In this document: positions 12,121-23,200 of the stretch, in pieces | How the letters are laid out: each line of letters opens with the position of its first letter | Position numbering within the stretch: the stretch's first letter is position 1 | NCBI GenBank assembly: GCA_039621445.1 | Contig: CP154954.1 | Span: 36,193,703-36,257,702, forward strand | Direction of reading: 5' to 3' | Origin: Euglena gracilis | Taxonomy: Eukaryota > Euglenida > Euglenophyceae > Euglenales | Length of the DNA: 64,000 nucleotides | Position numbers and translations under genes: made by a program | The notes under the pieces: generated by a model | The model's input: the letters and a program-made list of their open reading frames with translations, nothing else | The model's database searches: none | Told to the model about the DNA's origin: nothing

Positions 12121-13175
12121 TCAGGTTGGTTCCTCCTCGGGGGGGGGGGGGCTGGTTTTTTTCCTTTTTTTCAGGTGACTGAACCCCCCCCGGTTTCATG
12201 TCGTTGGGGGGGGCAGTAAGGCGCCGTGGGGGGGGGGGGCTGGCCTGGGTTTTTTTTTTCAGGTGGCTGTCCCCCCCGGTTCCTTGTTTTCCTTGTCGTG
12301 GGGGGGGCAGGGGTGTTCCGGGGGGGGGCAGGGGTGTTCCGCCTCCCCCTGCCAAGCGGTCAGTCGCCGGCCAGGGGCGAATTTTTATGAAAATCCAGCG
12401 AAGGCTGAGTCAGAGTCTTTCAGTTAAAATCAGGCTGGGGCCCGTTTTTCTTTCTTTCTTTTTTTTTCAGGGGGGTCAGGTGGCTGGTTCCCCCACGTTT
12501 GGTCCACGGGGGGGGGCAGGCATCCAGCACTGCCCACAACCAAAACTTATTTGTCTGTTTTTTTTTGTGGGGGGGCAGTTGGCTGGGCCCCAGTTTTTTT
12601 TTTTCAGCCTCGGTGGCGCACCCCTACCAGTTCCAGGTCCTGAACGGGGGGGGGGGCAGGCAAACGCTGCCCACCTCAGCCAAAAAGTCGTCTTGAATTC
12701 TTTTTTACACTCCCTGGGGTGTATCCTGGCACCCCGGATCTGTCAGGCATGGGGGGGGGAAGGCAGCAGGCTCCTTAATGCCCCTCTTCCGCTCCACCCC
12801 CTCTCTTTCGTCAAACGTCTTTGTAGTTGAAAAATGCACAAATTAAGCGGAGGGCTGGGTTTCAGTTGAGCCCTCTACGCTCTGGGTCAGACCAGGTGTG
12901 GCCAACCCTGGTTCCGGTTTCTTTTTCTTTTTTCTTTCGTTGTAGGTCCGGGGCTGCCATCCCCTCTAGGCCCGGGGGGGGCAGGCGTCAAGCGCTGCCC
13001 ACGGTCTGTTTTTGGGGGGGGGGCAGTAGCTGGGCCCCCCATCTTTTCCTTTCTTGCTTTTTTTTTTGGGTGCGGTGGCTGGACCCCCCCTCCCAGGTCC
13101 CTTGTCGGGGGGGAACGGCAGGCGCCAAGCGCCGCTGCCCTTTTTTTATATATTATAAAATCTCTGCCCCCACCT
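12121..13175. other. G-homopolymer-rich tract, no gene
   Basis: Many runs of 6-12 G occur on the plus strand, interleaved with T-rich runs, CAGG/GGGGCAGG words and short T tracts. Several segments look like diverged copies of a unit in the pattern T-run, CAG, G-run, GGCTGG, CCCC (about 12140-12190, 12230-12290, 12460-12540, 12560-12660, 12990-13090). Open frames are G/W/F-rich shadows. The strand asymmetry gives strong G-quadruplex potential. Confidence 0.6.
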
Positions 13176-13599
13176 TAGGCTGCCCGTGGGGGGGAACCCA
13201 GGTCCTCACTGAGGGGGGGGGGCACCCTAGGTTCAGCGTGGGGGGAGCACCCCAGGTTCGGCGGGAGGGGGGGGGGGCGCTCCAGATTCAGTGTGGGACA
13301 GCTTCCCTTCCCACTGCGGTTGAAGAAACGGTCTGAGAGCTCTGGACAGGTAAAGGGGGGGGGGGGGCTGCGAGGGGGCAGCCCGAACCAATATGGGGGG
13401 GGGGGGGGGAAGGGAGCCTCCAGGGGGGAGCCAGCCCCAGAGGTCCTGGAGGTACCAGGGGGTGGGGCGTCGCGGGGGCGAGTCGTTGTCGGAGGAGGAG
13501 GGGGAGGTCGGCGACGCCGGGGGGGACGGGCTCCGCTCCGGAGTCCCGAGGTAGAGGGGGGGGCTGAGGGAGCGGGGGGCTGCGGGGACTGCTGCAGAC

Positions 13600-13615
13600 G
13601 GAGCGCTTGCGCTCC
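13600..13615. other. Perfect hairpin next to a 15-G run
   Basis: The arms GGAGCGC and GCGCTCC have a two-base TT loop. The hairpin lies just left of the longest G homopolymer in the window. Confidence 0.7.
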
Positions 13616-13909
13616 CTCCGGGGGGGGGGGGGGGTCGTTGTTGGGGGGGGCTGGGGGGGGAGTGGGGGGGGGGTAGGCTGGGGAGGGGGGGGGGTGGGCG
13701 TGCTCCAGCCGGTGGCAGGGGGGGGAGCTCGGCCTCGAGGACCTTGCGTAGGGGTGGGGGTAGAATTGTGGGGATGATGAAGTCGGGGGTTGGGGGTGGC
13801 TGGTATGGGGGAGGGGTGGGCGTCGAAGGTGTTGAGGTTGAAAGTAGGGGTGGTGATGTTGGGGTTGTTGGTGTAGGTCTTGGCGTTGTAGACGTCGCTG
13901 TCGGGGCAT

Positions 13910-13953
13910 CTGTGAGGAAATGTGGGGATGATGAAGACAAGGAACCTTGTCAC
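13910..13953 (-). other. Candidate 44-nt spliceosomal intron
   Basis: The donor begins GTGACAAG and the acceptor ends TTTCCTCACAG. It contains the in-frame stop of the upstream exon, and splicing joins two coding-like frames at a lysine codon. The donor is not the GTRAGT consensus, so this needs RNA support. Confidence 0.4.
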
Positions 13954-14088
13954 TTCATCAGTTCCAACAATTCCTTGACGTCCAAATCCACCCCGTTCTC
14001 CACACAATAGGCAACCACGTCCTTGTTGATTCTGAAGAAGAAATTCCCCAGTGCTTCCCGACAACACGTAAACTGCCGGCAACATCAA

Positions 14089-14275
14089 ACCCGAGCTACA
14101 GGGGTCGGTAACCTGGTGACGCAGTACTCGTGAGAGGCACTCAGCCAACTAGGGCCGTGTGAGGCATAACCCGAGCTGCAGGGGCCACGGCCATAGTGAC
14201 GCAGTGGGCTAGTGTAGTAAGGCTCTTGGGAGGGGAGTGTGTGCGGCAGACGGGAGATCGTACGGAGGTTGGTAG
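14089..14275 (+). repeat. Tandem tRNA-like SINE heads, degenerate
   Basis: Two 80-bp-spaced copies share ACCCGAGCT (14089, 14169) and GTGACGCAGT (14116, 14196). The second continues as TGACGCAGTGGG (14197-14208), one mismatch from the pol III A box, then AGTGTAGTAAGGCTCT, then CGGGAGATCGT where the T-arm side should be. The B box is not intact. This is the layout of a decayed tRNA-derived SINE. Chance similarity is possible. Confidence 0.4.
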
Positions 14276-14308
14276 CTGGCGCGTAATACCAAGCCGAGTA
14301 TCGCTCGA

Positions 14309-14364
14309 GGCGCAATTTTGCCCGCGGCGGGCGTGCGCAAAACGCAGCAGTTACCGTCCGGGAG
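14309..14364 (-). repeat. Inverted 56-bp satellite 1 fragment
   Basis: Reverse complement of the CTCCCGGACGGTAACTGCTG through AATTGCGCC part of the monomer. It is isolated between the two tRNA-like pieces. Confidence 0.9.
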
Positions 14365-14628
14365 ACTGTATACGTCGGTCGTCACCACCCGCCGTTGGAC
14401 GGCCACGGGGCAGCTCATACTACTTGCCGTGGCACACCCTCAGGCGGGGAACTACACCCAAGGTCCGGCCAACCAGTGTCTCGTCCTTGGGCGCAGTTGC
14501 ACGCGCCGGTCGATCCCCGCGGTATGCCCTCTGCCCGTACGGGATCCACCAGGACTCACACGGCGGGACCTGGGTCTCGAACCCACGACCTCCCGCGTGT
14601 CAGCCCAGCACCTTACCGCCCGCGGCCC
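14365..14628 (-). mobile_element. tRNA-Val-like SINE insert at the satellite edge
   Basis: On the minus strand a tRNA-like sequence runs from about 14620. GGTAAGGTGCTGGGCTGACA resembles the end of a D arm and an anticodon arm (loop CTGACAC, anticodon GAC for valine). It is followed by GGAGGTCGTGGG and a good B box, GGTTCGAGACC (plus-strand 14573-14583). The A-box side is degenerate where it meets satellite sequence. About 190 bp of unrelated body follows to 14365. No poly-A or simple-repeat tail and no target-site duplication is clear. A tRNA pseudogene inside another repeat is the alternative. Confidence 0.5.
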
Positions 14629-17312
14629 TTCGCAACAGTTCGTTAAAGGATCGCCCACCACTAGCTGGGACAGAGCGCTCGTTTTTGGGAGCGCCGGCGC
14701 AGCGGACTTCGGCAAAAACCGGCCAGAAAATGACGTTTTTTGGGCCGTCCGTTACCAACGTGCTACTTTGCGCCTCCCGGACGGTAACTGCTGCGTTTTG
14801 CGGAGGCCCGGCGCGGGCAAAACTGCGCCTGTCCGCCCGCCGACCTTCGACCTTCGCAACAGTCGATTAAAGGATCGCCGACCTCTAGCCGGGGCAGAGC
14901 GCGAGTTTTTGGAGCGCCGGCGCAGGGTGTTTTGGCCAAAGAACGGCCGAAAAATGACGTTTTTTTGGGGCGTCCGTTACCGACGCCCCAATTTTGCGTC
15001 TCCCGGAATGTAACTGCTGCGTTTTGCGCACGCCCGGCACGGGCAAAATTGCGCCCGTCCGTCCGCAACAGTTAGTTAAAGGATCGCCTACCCCTAGCCG
15101 GGGCAGAGCGCTCGTTTTTGGAGCGCCGGCGCAATCGGATCTCGGTCGAAAACGGCCGAAAAAAGACGTTTTTTTGGGGCGTCCGTTCGTTACCAACGTG
15201 CTATTTTGAGCCTCCCGGAATGTCACTGCTGCGTTTTGCGCACGCCCGGCGCGGGCAAAATTGCGCCTCTCCGTCCGTAACAGTTAGTTAAGGATCGCCG
15301 ACCTCTAGCCGGGGCAGAGCGCTCGTTTTTACAGCGCCGGCGCAGCGGATTTTGGCAGAAAACGGCCGAAAAATGACGTTTTTTCTGGCGTCCGTTACCA
15401 ACGTGCTACTTTGCGCCTCCTGGACAGTAACTGCTGCGATTTGCGCACGCCCGGCGCGGGCACATTTGCGCCTGTCCGCCCGGCGCCCTTCGCAACAGTT
15501 AGTTAAAGGATCGCCGACCTCTAGCGGGGCAGAGCGCTCGTTTTTGGAGCGCCGGCGCAGCGGATTTTGGCCGGAAATGGTCCACAAATGACATTTTTTG
15601 TTTTTTGGGAGGGTAACTGCTTCCTTTTTCCGCACGCCCGGCGCGGGCAAAATTGCGCCTGTCCCACCGCTGCCCTTCGCAACAATTTTTTCAATGATCG
15701 CCGACCTCTAGCCGTGGCAGAGCTCTCGTTTTTGGAGCGCCGGCGCAGCGGATGTTGGCGGAAAACGGCCGCAAAATGAGGTTTTTTCAGGTCGTCCGTT
15801 ACCCACGTGCTATTTTGCGCCTCCCGGAATGTAACTGGTGCGTTTTGCGCACGACCGGCGCGGGCAATATTGCGCCTGTCCACCAGGCGCCCTTCGCTGC
15901 AGATAGTTAAAGGATCGCCGACCTCTAGCCGGGGCAGAGCGCTCGTTTTTGGAGCGCCGTGGCAGCGGATTTCGGCCGAAAACGGCCAGAAAATGACGTT
16001 TTTTGGGGGCGTGTGTTACCAACGTGCTACTTTGCGCCTCCCGGAATGTAACTGCTGCGTTTTGCGCACGCCCGGCGGCGGCAAAATTGCGCCTGACGGC
16101 CCGCCGCCCTTTGCAACAGTTAGTTAAAGGATCGCCGACGTCTGGCCGGGGCAGAGCGCTCGTTTTTGGAGCTCCGGAGCAGCAGATTTCGGCCGAAAAC
16201 GGCCGAAAAATGACGTTTTTTGGGGCGTCCGCTATCAACGTGCTATTTTGCGCCTCCTGGACGGTAACTGCTGCGTTTTGCGCACGCCCGGTGCGGGCAA
16301 AATTGCGCCTGTCCGCCCGCCGTTCTTCGCAACAGTTAGTTAAAGGATCGCCGACGTCTGGCCGGGGCAGAGCGCGAGTTTTTGGAGCGCCGGCGCAGCG
16401 GGTGTCGGGCAAAAAACGGCCGAAAATTGACGTTTTTTGGGGCGCCCGTTACCAACGTGCTACTTTGCGCCTCCCGGACGGTAACCGCTGCGTTTTGCGC
16501 ACGCCCGGCGCGGAGAAAGCTGCACCTGTCCGCCCGCCACCCTTCGCAACAGCTATTTAAAGGATCGTCGACCTCTAGCCGGGGCAGAGCGCTCGTTTTT
16601 GGAGCGCCGGCGCAGCGGGTGTCGGGCAAAAAAGGCCGAAAATTGACGTTTTTTGGGGCGTCCGTTACCAACGTGCTACTTTGCGCCTCCCGGACGGTAA
16701 CCGCTGCGTTTTGCGCACGCTCGGCGTGGGCAAAGTTGCGCCTGTCTGCGCGCCACACTTCGCAACAACTATTTAAAGGATCGTCGACCTCTAGCCGGGG
16801 CAGAGCGCTCGTTTTTGGAGCGCCGGCGCAGCCGGTGTCGGGCAAAAAAAACGGCCGAAAAAAATGTCGTTTTCTGGGGCATCCGTTACCAACGTGCTAT
16901 TTTGCGCCTCCCGGAAGGTAACTGCTGCGTTTTGTGCACGCCCGCCGGGGGCAAAATTGAGCCTGTCCGCCGTCCGCTCTTCGCAGCAGCTATGTTGAGG
17001 GTCGCCGATTTCTTGCCCGGGGCAGAGCGTTCGTTTTTGGAGCGCCGGTGCAGCGGATTTCGGCCAAAAAACGGCCGAAACATGACGTTTTTTGGGGCCT
17101 CCGTTACCAACGTGCTACTTTGCGCCTCCCGGACGGTAACCGCTGCGTTTTGAGCACGCCCGGCGGGTGCAAAATGTCCGCCTGCCGCCGTTCGCAACAT
17201 TTAGTTAAAGGATCGTCGACCTCTAGCCGGGGCAGATCGCTTATTTTGGAGCGCCGGCGCAGCGGATGTCGGGCGAAAAACGGCCGAAAAATTGCGTTTT
17301 TTTGGGGCGTCC
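14629..17312 (+). repeat. Satellite 1 array, plus orientation, about 12-13 monomers
   Basis: Monomers of the GGACGGTAACTG subfamily, more diverged than at 6-11 kb. Several have short internal deletions or losses, for example CGTCCGTCCGCAACAG near 15055 and the altered copy at 15590-15640 lacking TTACCAACGTGC. This is consistent with array-edge decay. The array ends at an abrupt switch of orientation. Confidence 0.95.
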
Positions 17313-18295
17313 CTCTGCCCCGGCTAGAGTTCGGCGATCCTTAAAACAGCTGTTGCGAAGAGCGCGGACGGACAGGCTCAATTTTGCCCGCGGCGGCGTG
17401 CACAAAACGCAGCAGTTACCTTCCGGGAGGCGCAAAATAGCACGTGGTAACGGACGCCTCCCAAAAAAACGTCCTTTTTCCGCCGTTTTTGGCCGAAATC
17501 CGCGGCGCCGGCGCTCCAAAAACGAGCGCTCTGCCACGGACAGAGGTCGCCGATCCTTTAACTAACTGTTGCGAAGGGCGGCGGGCGGACAGGCGCAATT
17601 TTGCCTGCGGCGGTCGTGCGCAAAACGCTGGCAGTTACCGTCCGGGAGGCGCAAAGTAGCACGTTGGTAACGGACGCCCCAAAACACGTCATTTTCGGCC
17701 GTTTTCGGCCGAAATCCGCTGCGCCGGCGCTCCAAAAGCGAGCGCTCTGCCCGGGCTAGAGGTCGCCGCTCCTTTAACTAACTGTTGCGAAGGGCGGCGG
17801 GCGGACAGGCGCAATTTTGCCTGCGGCGGTCGTGCGCAAAACGCTGGCAGTTACCGTCCGGGAGGCGCAAAGTAGCACGTTGGTAACGGACGCCCCAAAA
17901 CACGTCATTTTCGGCCGTTTTCGGCCGAAATCCGCTGCGCCGGCGCTCCAAAAGCGAGCGCTCTGCCCGGGCTAGAGGTCGGCGATCCTTTAACTAACTG
18001 TTGCGAAGGGCAGCGGGGGGACAGGCGCAATTTTGCCCGCGCCGGGCTTGAACAAAACGCAGCAGTTACCGTCCGGGAGGCGCAAAATAGCACGTTGGTA
18101 ACGGACACCCAAAAAACATCATTTTTCGGCCGTTTTTGGCCGAAATCCGCTGCGCCAGCGCTCCAAAAACGAGCGCTCTGCCGAGGCTAGAGGTCGGCGA
18201 TCCGTTACCGAACTGTTGCGAAGGGCGGCAGGCGGACAGGCGCGGTTTTGCGCTCGCCGGGCGTGCGCAAAACGCAGCAGTTACCGTCCGGGAGG
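17313..18295 (-). repeat. Satellite 1 array, minus orientation, about 4.5 monomers
   Basis: After GGGGCGTCC (17304-17312) the text becomes CTCTGCCCCGGCTAG, the reverse complement of the array. Two consecutive monomers here (about 17640-17750 and 17860-17965) are almost identical, both with CGTGCGCAAAACGCTGGCAG. The array stops within CTCCCGGACGGTAACTG at about 18295. Confidence 0.95.
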
Positions 18296-18481
18296 CTGTT
18301 GGGGGTCGGGGACCCTGATCGCCCGGGGGGGCTGCCGCTTTCGCTGGGGCCGCAACTGCCCTTTTCCGGCCCTGGTGGGCTCAGGCCGGGGCCTTTGGCA
18401 AGTTGGGCCCCGTTTTCAAAAATGCCAACCGGCGGTAAACGGGGTGAGGTGTCCCCCCCCGACCCAGGGTCCTCAGTTGCC

Positions 18482-18494
18482 CCGCGTAGGATCT
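18482..18494 (-). other. Shared 13-bp spacer motif, copy 3
   Basis: Minus-strand GATCCTACGCGGG about 190 bp from the right edge of the minus-oriented satellite 1 block. Same orientation as the other two copies. Confidence 0.6.
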
Positions 18495-18886
18495 TTTTTT
18501 CTTTCCATTGTTGGTTTTTTCTCATTTCTCAACTTGAACTTTGTGGCTGAAAAATCCCGAGAGGCAAAAGCCAACCCACCTACTTAGGTGAGCAAATCAG
18601 CAGCACAAGACAAACCTGGCTTGGAGGTTTGGGAGTACCTGGATTCAGGAAACCTGCTGCTTGGGGTTGGAAAACAATTTGGAAAGCAATGCCTTGGTTT
18701 CTTGGAATAATTGAATTGTCCTTTTGATTGTTTAATTCTCAGGTGACTTTTCTGCTTCTGTGATTCTCAAATCGAATTCTCAAGTTCTTCTTGAAATTTG
18801 CTGGGGTTCCAATTCAACTCGAGCGGCGGTTGACTTGCTTTGGTTATTTCTACTGGGGGTTTTTGTTAATTTTCTGGTAATTTTTT

Positions 18887-18909
18887 GGCTGCCGACGCCA
18901 GAGGCAGCC
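18887..18909. other. Perfect 7-bp stem-loop
   Basis: Arms GGCTGCC (18887-18893) and GGCAGCC (18903-18909) with a nine-base loop. Confidence 0.75.
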
Positions 18910-19474
18910 GACACCCTCTCCCTTTGGACGTTAGTCGGACCCGTTTTTCTGCACCCCCCCACCGAACAAAAACGGGGAGAGTGAAATTGATTTTTTTTGT
19001 AGGGGGCAAAATTCTGTGTTTTTTTTGAAACGGGTCGTGTCGCTTTTTTTTGCAAATCGGTGTTACGAGTCTGAACCCCCCCCACCAGCCATAATATCGG
19101 GCACCTTGGGGGACTCTGAGAAAATCAGGTCTTCGGGGGACCAGCCCCCACCCCTTTCCTCCGACAAGCATGGGGAACGGGTTTTTGGAACACAAAATCT
19201 GAAAAACGCTTCCAAACGAAACAAACTCTGGGCACTACACCGCAAGGCCTAAGTCCCACGCTGCCCCCCTGGTCAAAATTCTTTGTTATTTTTTTTTGGC
19301 TGCTTTCATTACGCTAGACTTCATTCTATTTCGATTTTTTTTAAACAAATCAGGGACTTTGGCCAACGGTGCCTCAGAAAACGATTTGTGTGGGGAAAAG
19401 AAAAAGAGAAACACGGGCATTCCTTTCCAATTCGGGAGAGAAAAGGTGAAACGGTCAGGGTAAGAAAAATGCAA

Positions 19475-19595
19475 ACAGTGAAAAGTGAAAAGGTGAAAGG
19501 CAAAAGTGAAAAGGTGAGAGGGTAAGCGGTTATATGTAATAGTGTACAAATCGGTGTGCGGGTTCGTGTGCGTGTGCGGTTGTGTGTTTTGTGCG
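19475..19595. repeat. Low-complexity purine and GTGCG stretches
   Basis: Irregular tandem GTGAAAAG/GTGAAAGG units are followed, after a short gap, by GTGTGCGGGTTCGTGTGCGT-type units. These are diverged microsatellites. Confidence 0.7.
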
Positions 19596-20246
19596 CAAGC
19601 ACGCTCACTTCCTTGTCATGCATTCCAACCGAAAATGACTGGGCCGATTTTTCTTTGAACGCAAAGAGAACAGGGCTTCGCAATGGCCCTCAACCACTAT
19701 ATCACAGGGCTTTAGTGCCCACGTGGCTGGTTTTTTTTGTCGGCCCACAACAGAGCCTATGGACGGAGGAGGGGTCATCTCCGGTCCAGGGTCCCCCCCC
19801 CCCGAGTTCGATTGCCTCCAAGCTGTGTTCCATGAAAAAATGCCTTTGACCAATGTCCAATAGTCCAAACCGAATCAAAAAACTGAGTTTTAAAACTCCA
19901 ACTCGTTTTGTCGTCCACCGGAAAAAATATCAAAATCCCAGGTTTTTCCAACTATTTGAATAAAAATCCTCCAGCAACGAAAATCCTCAAAAAAATCGAA
20001 AAATCTGAGTCCAACACAGGGCCTACAAAAGCCCTCAACAAAATAAAGTCCAGAATTCCAACCTCTGACATCCAGCTGAGAACAACCAACCCAAACAAAA
20101 GCATCCAGCAGCATACCGTTGTTGAGGGGCCAGGCTATCCGGCCCAGCTTTTGGCCCAACCGACTCACTGCCGTAAAGCCCACCAATCCTGCTTGCCAAT
20201 TAAAATTAACTGCCGCCCCCCCCCCCCCCCAAACACACGGGGCAAG

Positions 20247-23200
20247 GCCCCGGCTAGAGGTCGGCGATCCTTTCCCTAACTGTCGCGAAGGGCGGCGGGC
20301 GGATAGGCGCAATTTTGCCCGCGGCGGGCGTGCGTAAAACGCAGCAGTTACCGCCCGGGAGGCGCAAAATAGCACGTAATTAACGGACGCCCCAAATCAC
20401 TTCATTTTTCGGTCATTTTCGGCCAAAGTCGGCTGCGGCGGCCCTCCAAAAACGAGCGCTCTGCCCTGGCTAGAGGTCGGCGATCCTTCCCCTAACTGTT
20501 GCGAAGGGCGGCGGGCGGATAGGCGCAATTTTGCCCGCGGCGGGCGTGCGTAAAACGCAGCAGTTACCGCCCGGGAGGCGCAACATAGCACGTAATTAAC
20601 GGACGCCCCAAAGGGACGTCATTTTTCGGTCATTTTCGGCCAAAGTCGGCTGCGGCGGTCCCCCAAAAACGAGCGCTCTGCCCCGGCTAGAGGTCGGCGA
20701 TCCTTTCCCTAACTGTTCCGAAGGGCGGCGGGCGGATAGGCGCAATTTTGCCCGCGGCGGGCGTGCGTAAAACGTAGCAGTTACCGCCCGGGAGGCGCAA
20801 AACAGCACGTAATTAACAGACGCCCCAAATAACGTCATTTTTCGGTCATTTTCGGCCAAAGTGGGCTGCGGCGGCCCTCCCAAAACGAGCGCTCTGCCCC
20901 GGCTAGAGTTCGGCGATCCTTTCCCTAACGGTTGCGAAGGGCGGCGGGCGGATAGGCGCAATTTTGCCCGCGGCGGGCGTGCGTAAAACGCAGCAGTTAC
21001 CGCCCGGGAGGCGCAAAACAGCACGTAATTAACGGACGCCCCAAATAACGTCATTTTTCGGCCAAAATCGGCTGCGGCGGCCCTCCCAAAACGAGCGCTC
21101 TGCCCCGGCTAGAGGTCGGCGATCCTTTCCCTAACAGTTGCGAAGGGCGGCGGGCAGATAGGCGCAATTTTGCCCGCGGCAGTCGTGCGTAAAACGTAGC
21201 AGTTACCGCCCGGGAGGCGCAAAACAGCACGTAATTAACGGACGCCCCAAATAACGTCATTCTCGGTCATTTTCGGCCAAAGTCGGCTGCGTCGGCCCTC
21301 CAAAAACGAGCGCTCTGCCCCGGCTAGAGGTCGGCGATCCTTTCCCTAACAGTTGCGAAGGGCGGCGGGCGGATAGGCTCAACTTTGCCCGCGCCGGGCG
21401 TGCGCAAAACGCAGCAGTTACCGCCCGGGAGGCGCAAAATCGCACGTAATTAACGAACGCCCCAAATAACGTCATTTTTCGGTCATTTTCGGCCGAAATC
21501 GCTGCGGCGGCCCTCCCAAAACAAGCGCTCTGCCCCGGCTAGAGGTCGGCGATCCTTTCCCTAACAGTTGCGAAGGGCGGCGGGCGGATAGGCGCAATTT
21601 TGCCCGAGGCGGGCGTGCGTAAAACGCAGCAGTTACCGCCCGGGAGGCGCAAAAACCACTTAATTAACAGACGCCCCAAATAACGTCATTTTTCGGTCAT
21701 TTTCGGCCAAAATCGGCAGCGGCGGCCCTCCCAAAACGAGCGCTCTGCCCCGGCTAGAGGTCGGCGATCCTTTCCCTAACTGTTGCGAAGGGCGGCGGGC
21801 GGATAGGCGCAATTTTGCCCGCGGCGGGCGTGCGTAAAACGCAGCAGTTACCGCCCGGGAGGCGCAAAATAGCACGTAATTAACGAACGCCCCAAATACC
21901 GTCATTTTTCGGTCATTTTCGGCCAAAGTGGGCTGCGGCGGCCCTCCCAAAACGAGCGCTCTGCCCCGGCTAGAGGTCGGTGATCCTTTCCCTAACTGTT
22001 GCGAAGGGCGGCGGGCGGATAGGCACAACTTTGCCCGCGGCGGGCGTGCGTAAAACGCAGCAGTTACCGCCCGGGAGGCGCAAAATCGCACGTAATTAAC
22101 GAACGCCCCAAATAACGTCATTTTTCGGTCATTTTCGGCCGAAATCGCTGCGGCGACCCTCCCAAAACAAGCGCTCTGCCCCGGCTAGAGGTCAGCGATC
22201 CTTTCCCTAATTGTTGCGAAGGGCGGCGGGCGGATAGGCGCAATTTTGCCCGCGGCGGGCGTGCGTAAAACGCAGCAGTTACCGCCCGGGAGGCGCAAAA
22301 CAGCACGTAATTAACGAACGTCCCAAATAACGTCATTTTTCGGTCATTTTCGGCCAAAGTGGGCTGCGGCGGTCCTCCAAAAACGAGCGCTCTGCCCCGG
22401 CTAGAGGTCGGCGATCCTTTCCCTAACTGTTGCGAACGGCGGCGGGCGGATAGGCGCAATTTTGCCCGCGGCGGGCGTGCGTAAAACGCAGCAGTTACCG
22501 CCCGGGAGGCGCAAAATAGCACGTAATTAACGAACGCCCCAAATAACGTCATTTTTCGGTCATTTTCGGCCAAAATCGGCTGCGGCGGCCCTCCCAAAAC
22601 GAGCGCTCTGCCCCGGCTAGAGGTCGGCGATCCTTTCCCTAACTGTTGCGAAGGGCGGCGGGCGGATAGGCGCAATTTTGCCCGCGGCGGGCGTGCGTAA
22701 AACGCAGCAGTTACCGCCCAGGAGGCGCAAAATAGCACGTAATTAACGGACGCTCCAAATAACGTCATTTTTCGGTCATTTTCGGCCAAAATCGGCTGCG
22801 GCGGCCCTCCAAAAACGAGCGCTCTGCCCCGGCTAGAGGTCGGCGATCCTTTCCCTAACAGTTGCGAAGGGCGGCGGGCGGATAGGCGCAATTTTGCCCG
22901 CGGCGGGCGTGCGTAAAACGCAGCAGTTACCGCCCGGGAGGCGCAAAACGGCACGTAATTAACAGACGCCCCAAATAACGTCTTTTTTCGGTCATTTTCG
23001 GCCAAAGTGGGCTCCGGCGGCCCTCCCAAAACGAGCGCTCTGCCCCGGCTAGAGGTCAGCGATCCTTTCCCTAATGGTTGCGAAGGGCGGCGGGCGGATA
23101 GGCGCAATTTTGCCCGCGGCGGGCGTGCGTAAAACGCAGCAGTTACCGCCCGGGAGGCGCAAAACGGCACGTAATTAACAGACGCCCCAAATAACGTCAT

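Larger units (their letters stand above)
13230..14084 (-). pseudogene. Minus-strand gene fragment with a short intron and a proline-rich tail
   Basis: The open frame from 14084 to 13953 looks coding, with mostly G/C third positions, and includes REALGNFFFRINKDVVAYC and VENGVDLDVKELLELMK. It would end at TGA (13952-13950), but removing a 44-nt GT...AG intron (13953-13910, acceptor TTTCCTCACAG) restores an open frame. That frame continues as CPDSDVYNAKTYTNN with C-ending codons, then becomes Pro/Thr/Ser-rich. A 15-G run at 13620-13634 probably changes the frame again; the better continuation includes SSSDNDSPPRR and TPWYLQDLWGW. The upstream side is cut by a SINE-like repeat, although GCCGGCAG at about 14080-14073 could be an acceptor. 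I do not recognise the protein. It may be a truncated gene, or a real one whose 5' exons are displaced. Confidence 0.45.
18296..20246. other. Spacer between satellite 1 arrays, no gene supported
   Basis: It begins GC-rich with runs of G and C, carries the 13-bp motif at 18482-18494, then becomes AT-richer. Notable parts are a GGCTGCC/GGCAGCC stem (18887-18909), a GTGAAAAG-rich purine stretch (19475-19525), a GTGCG/GTGTG stretch (19550-19595), a 14-bp palindrome GAGTTTTAAAACTC (19885-19898), and a C-run just before the next array. No open frame has recognisable content. Confidence 0.6.

Noticed and set aside
12198-13336. Plus-strand G/W/F-rich open frames
   Set aside because: They arise from G and T homopolymers; several overlapping frames are open at once.
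14365-14628. Functional tRNA gene
   Set aside because: Only the anticodon/T-arm half is recognisable. The acceptor stem and a clear A box are missing.
1180-18494. 13-bp motif as an LTR primer-binding site
   Set aside because: Such sites begin with TGG complementary to a tRNA 3' end just inside an LTR. Neither the sequence nor flanking terminal repeats fit.
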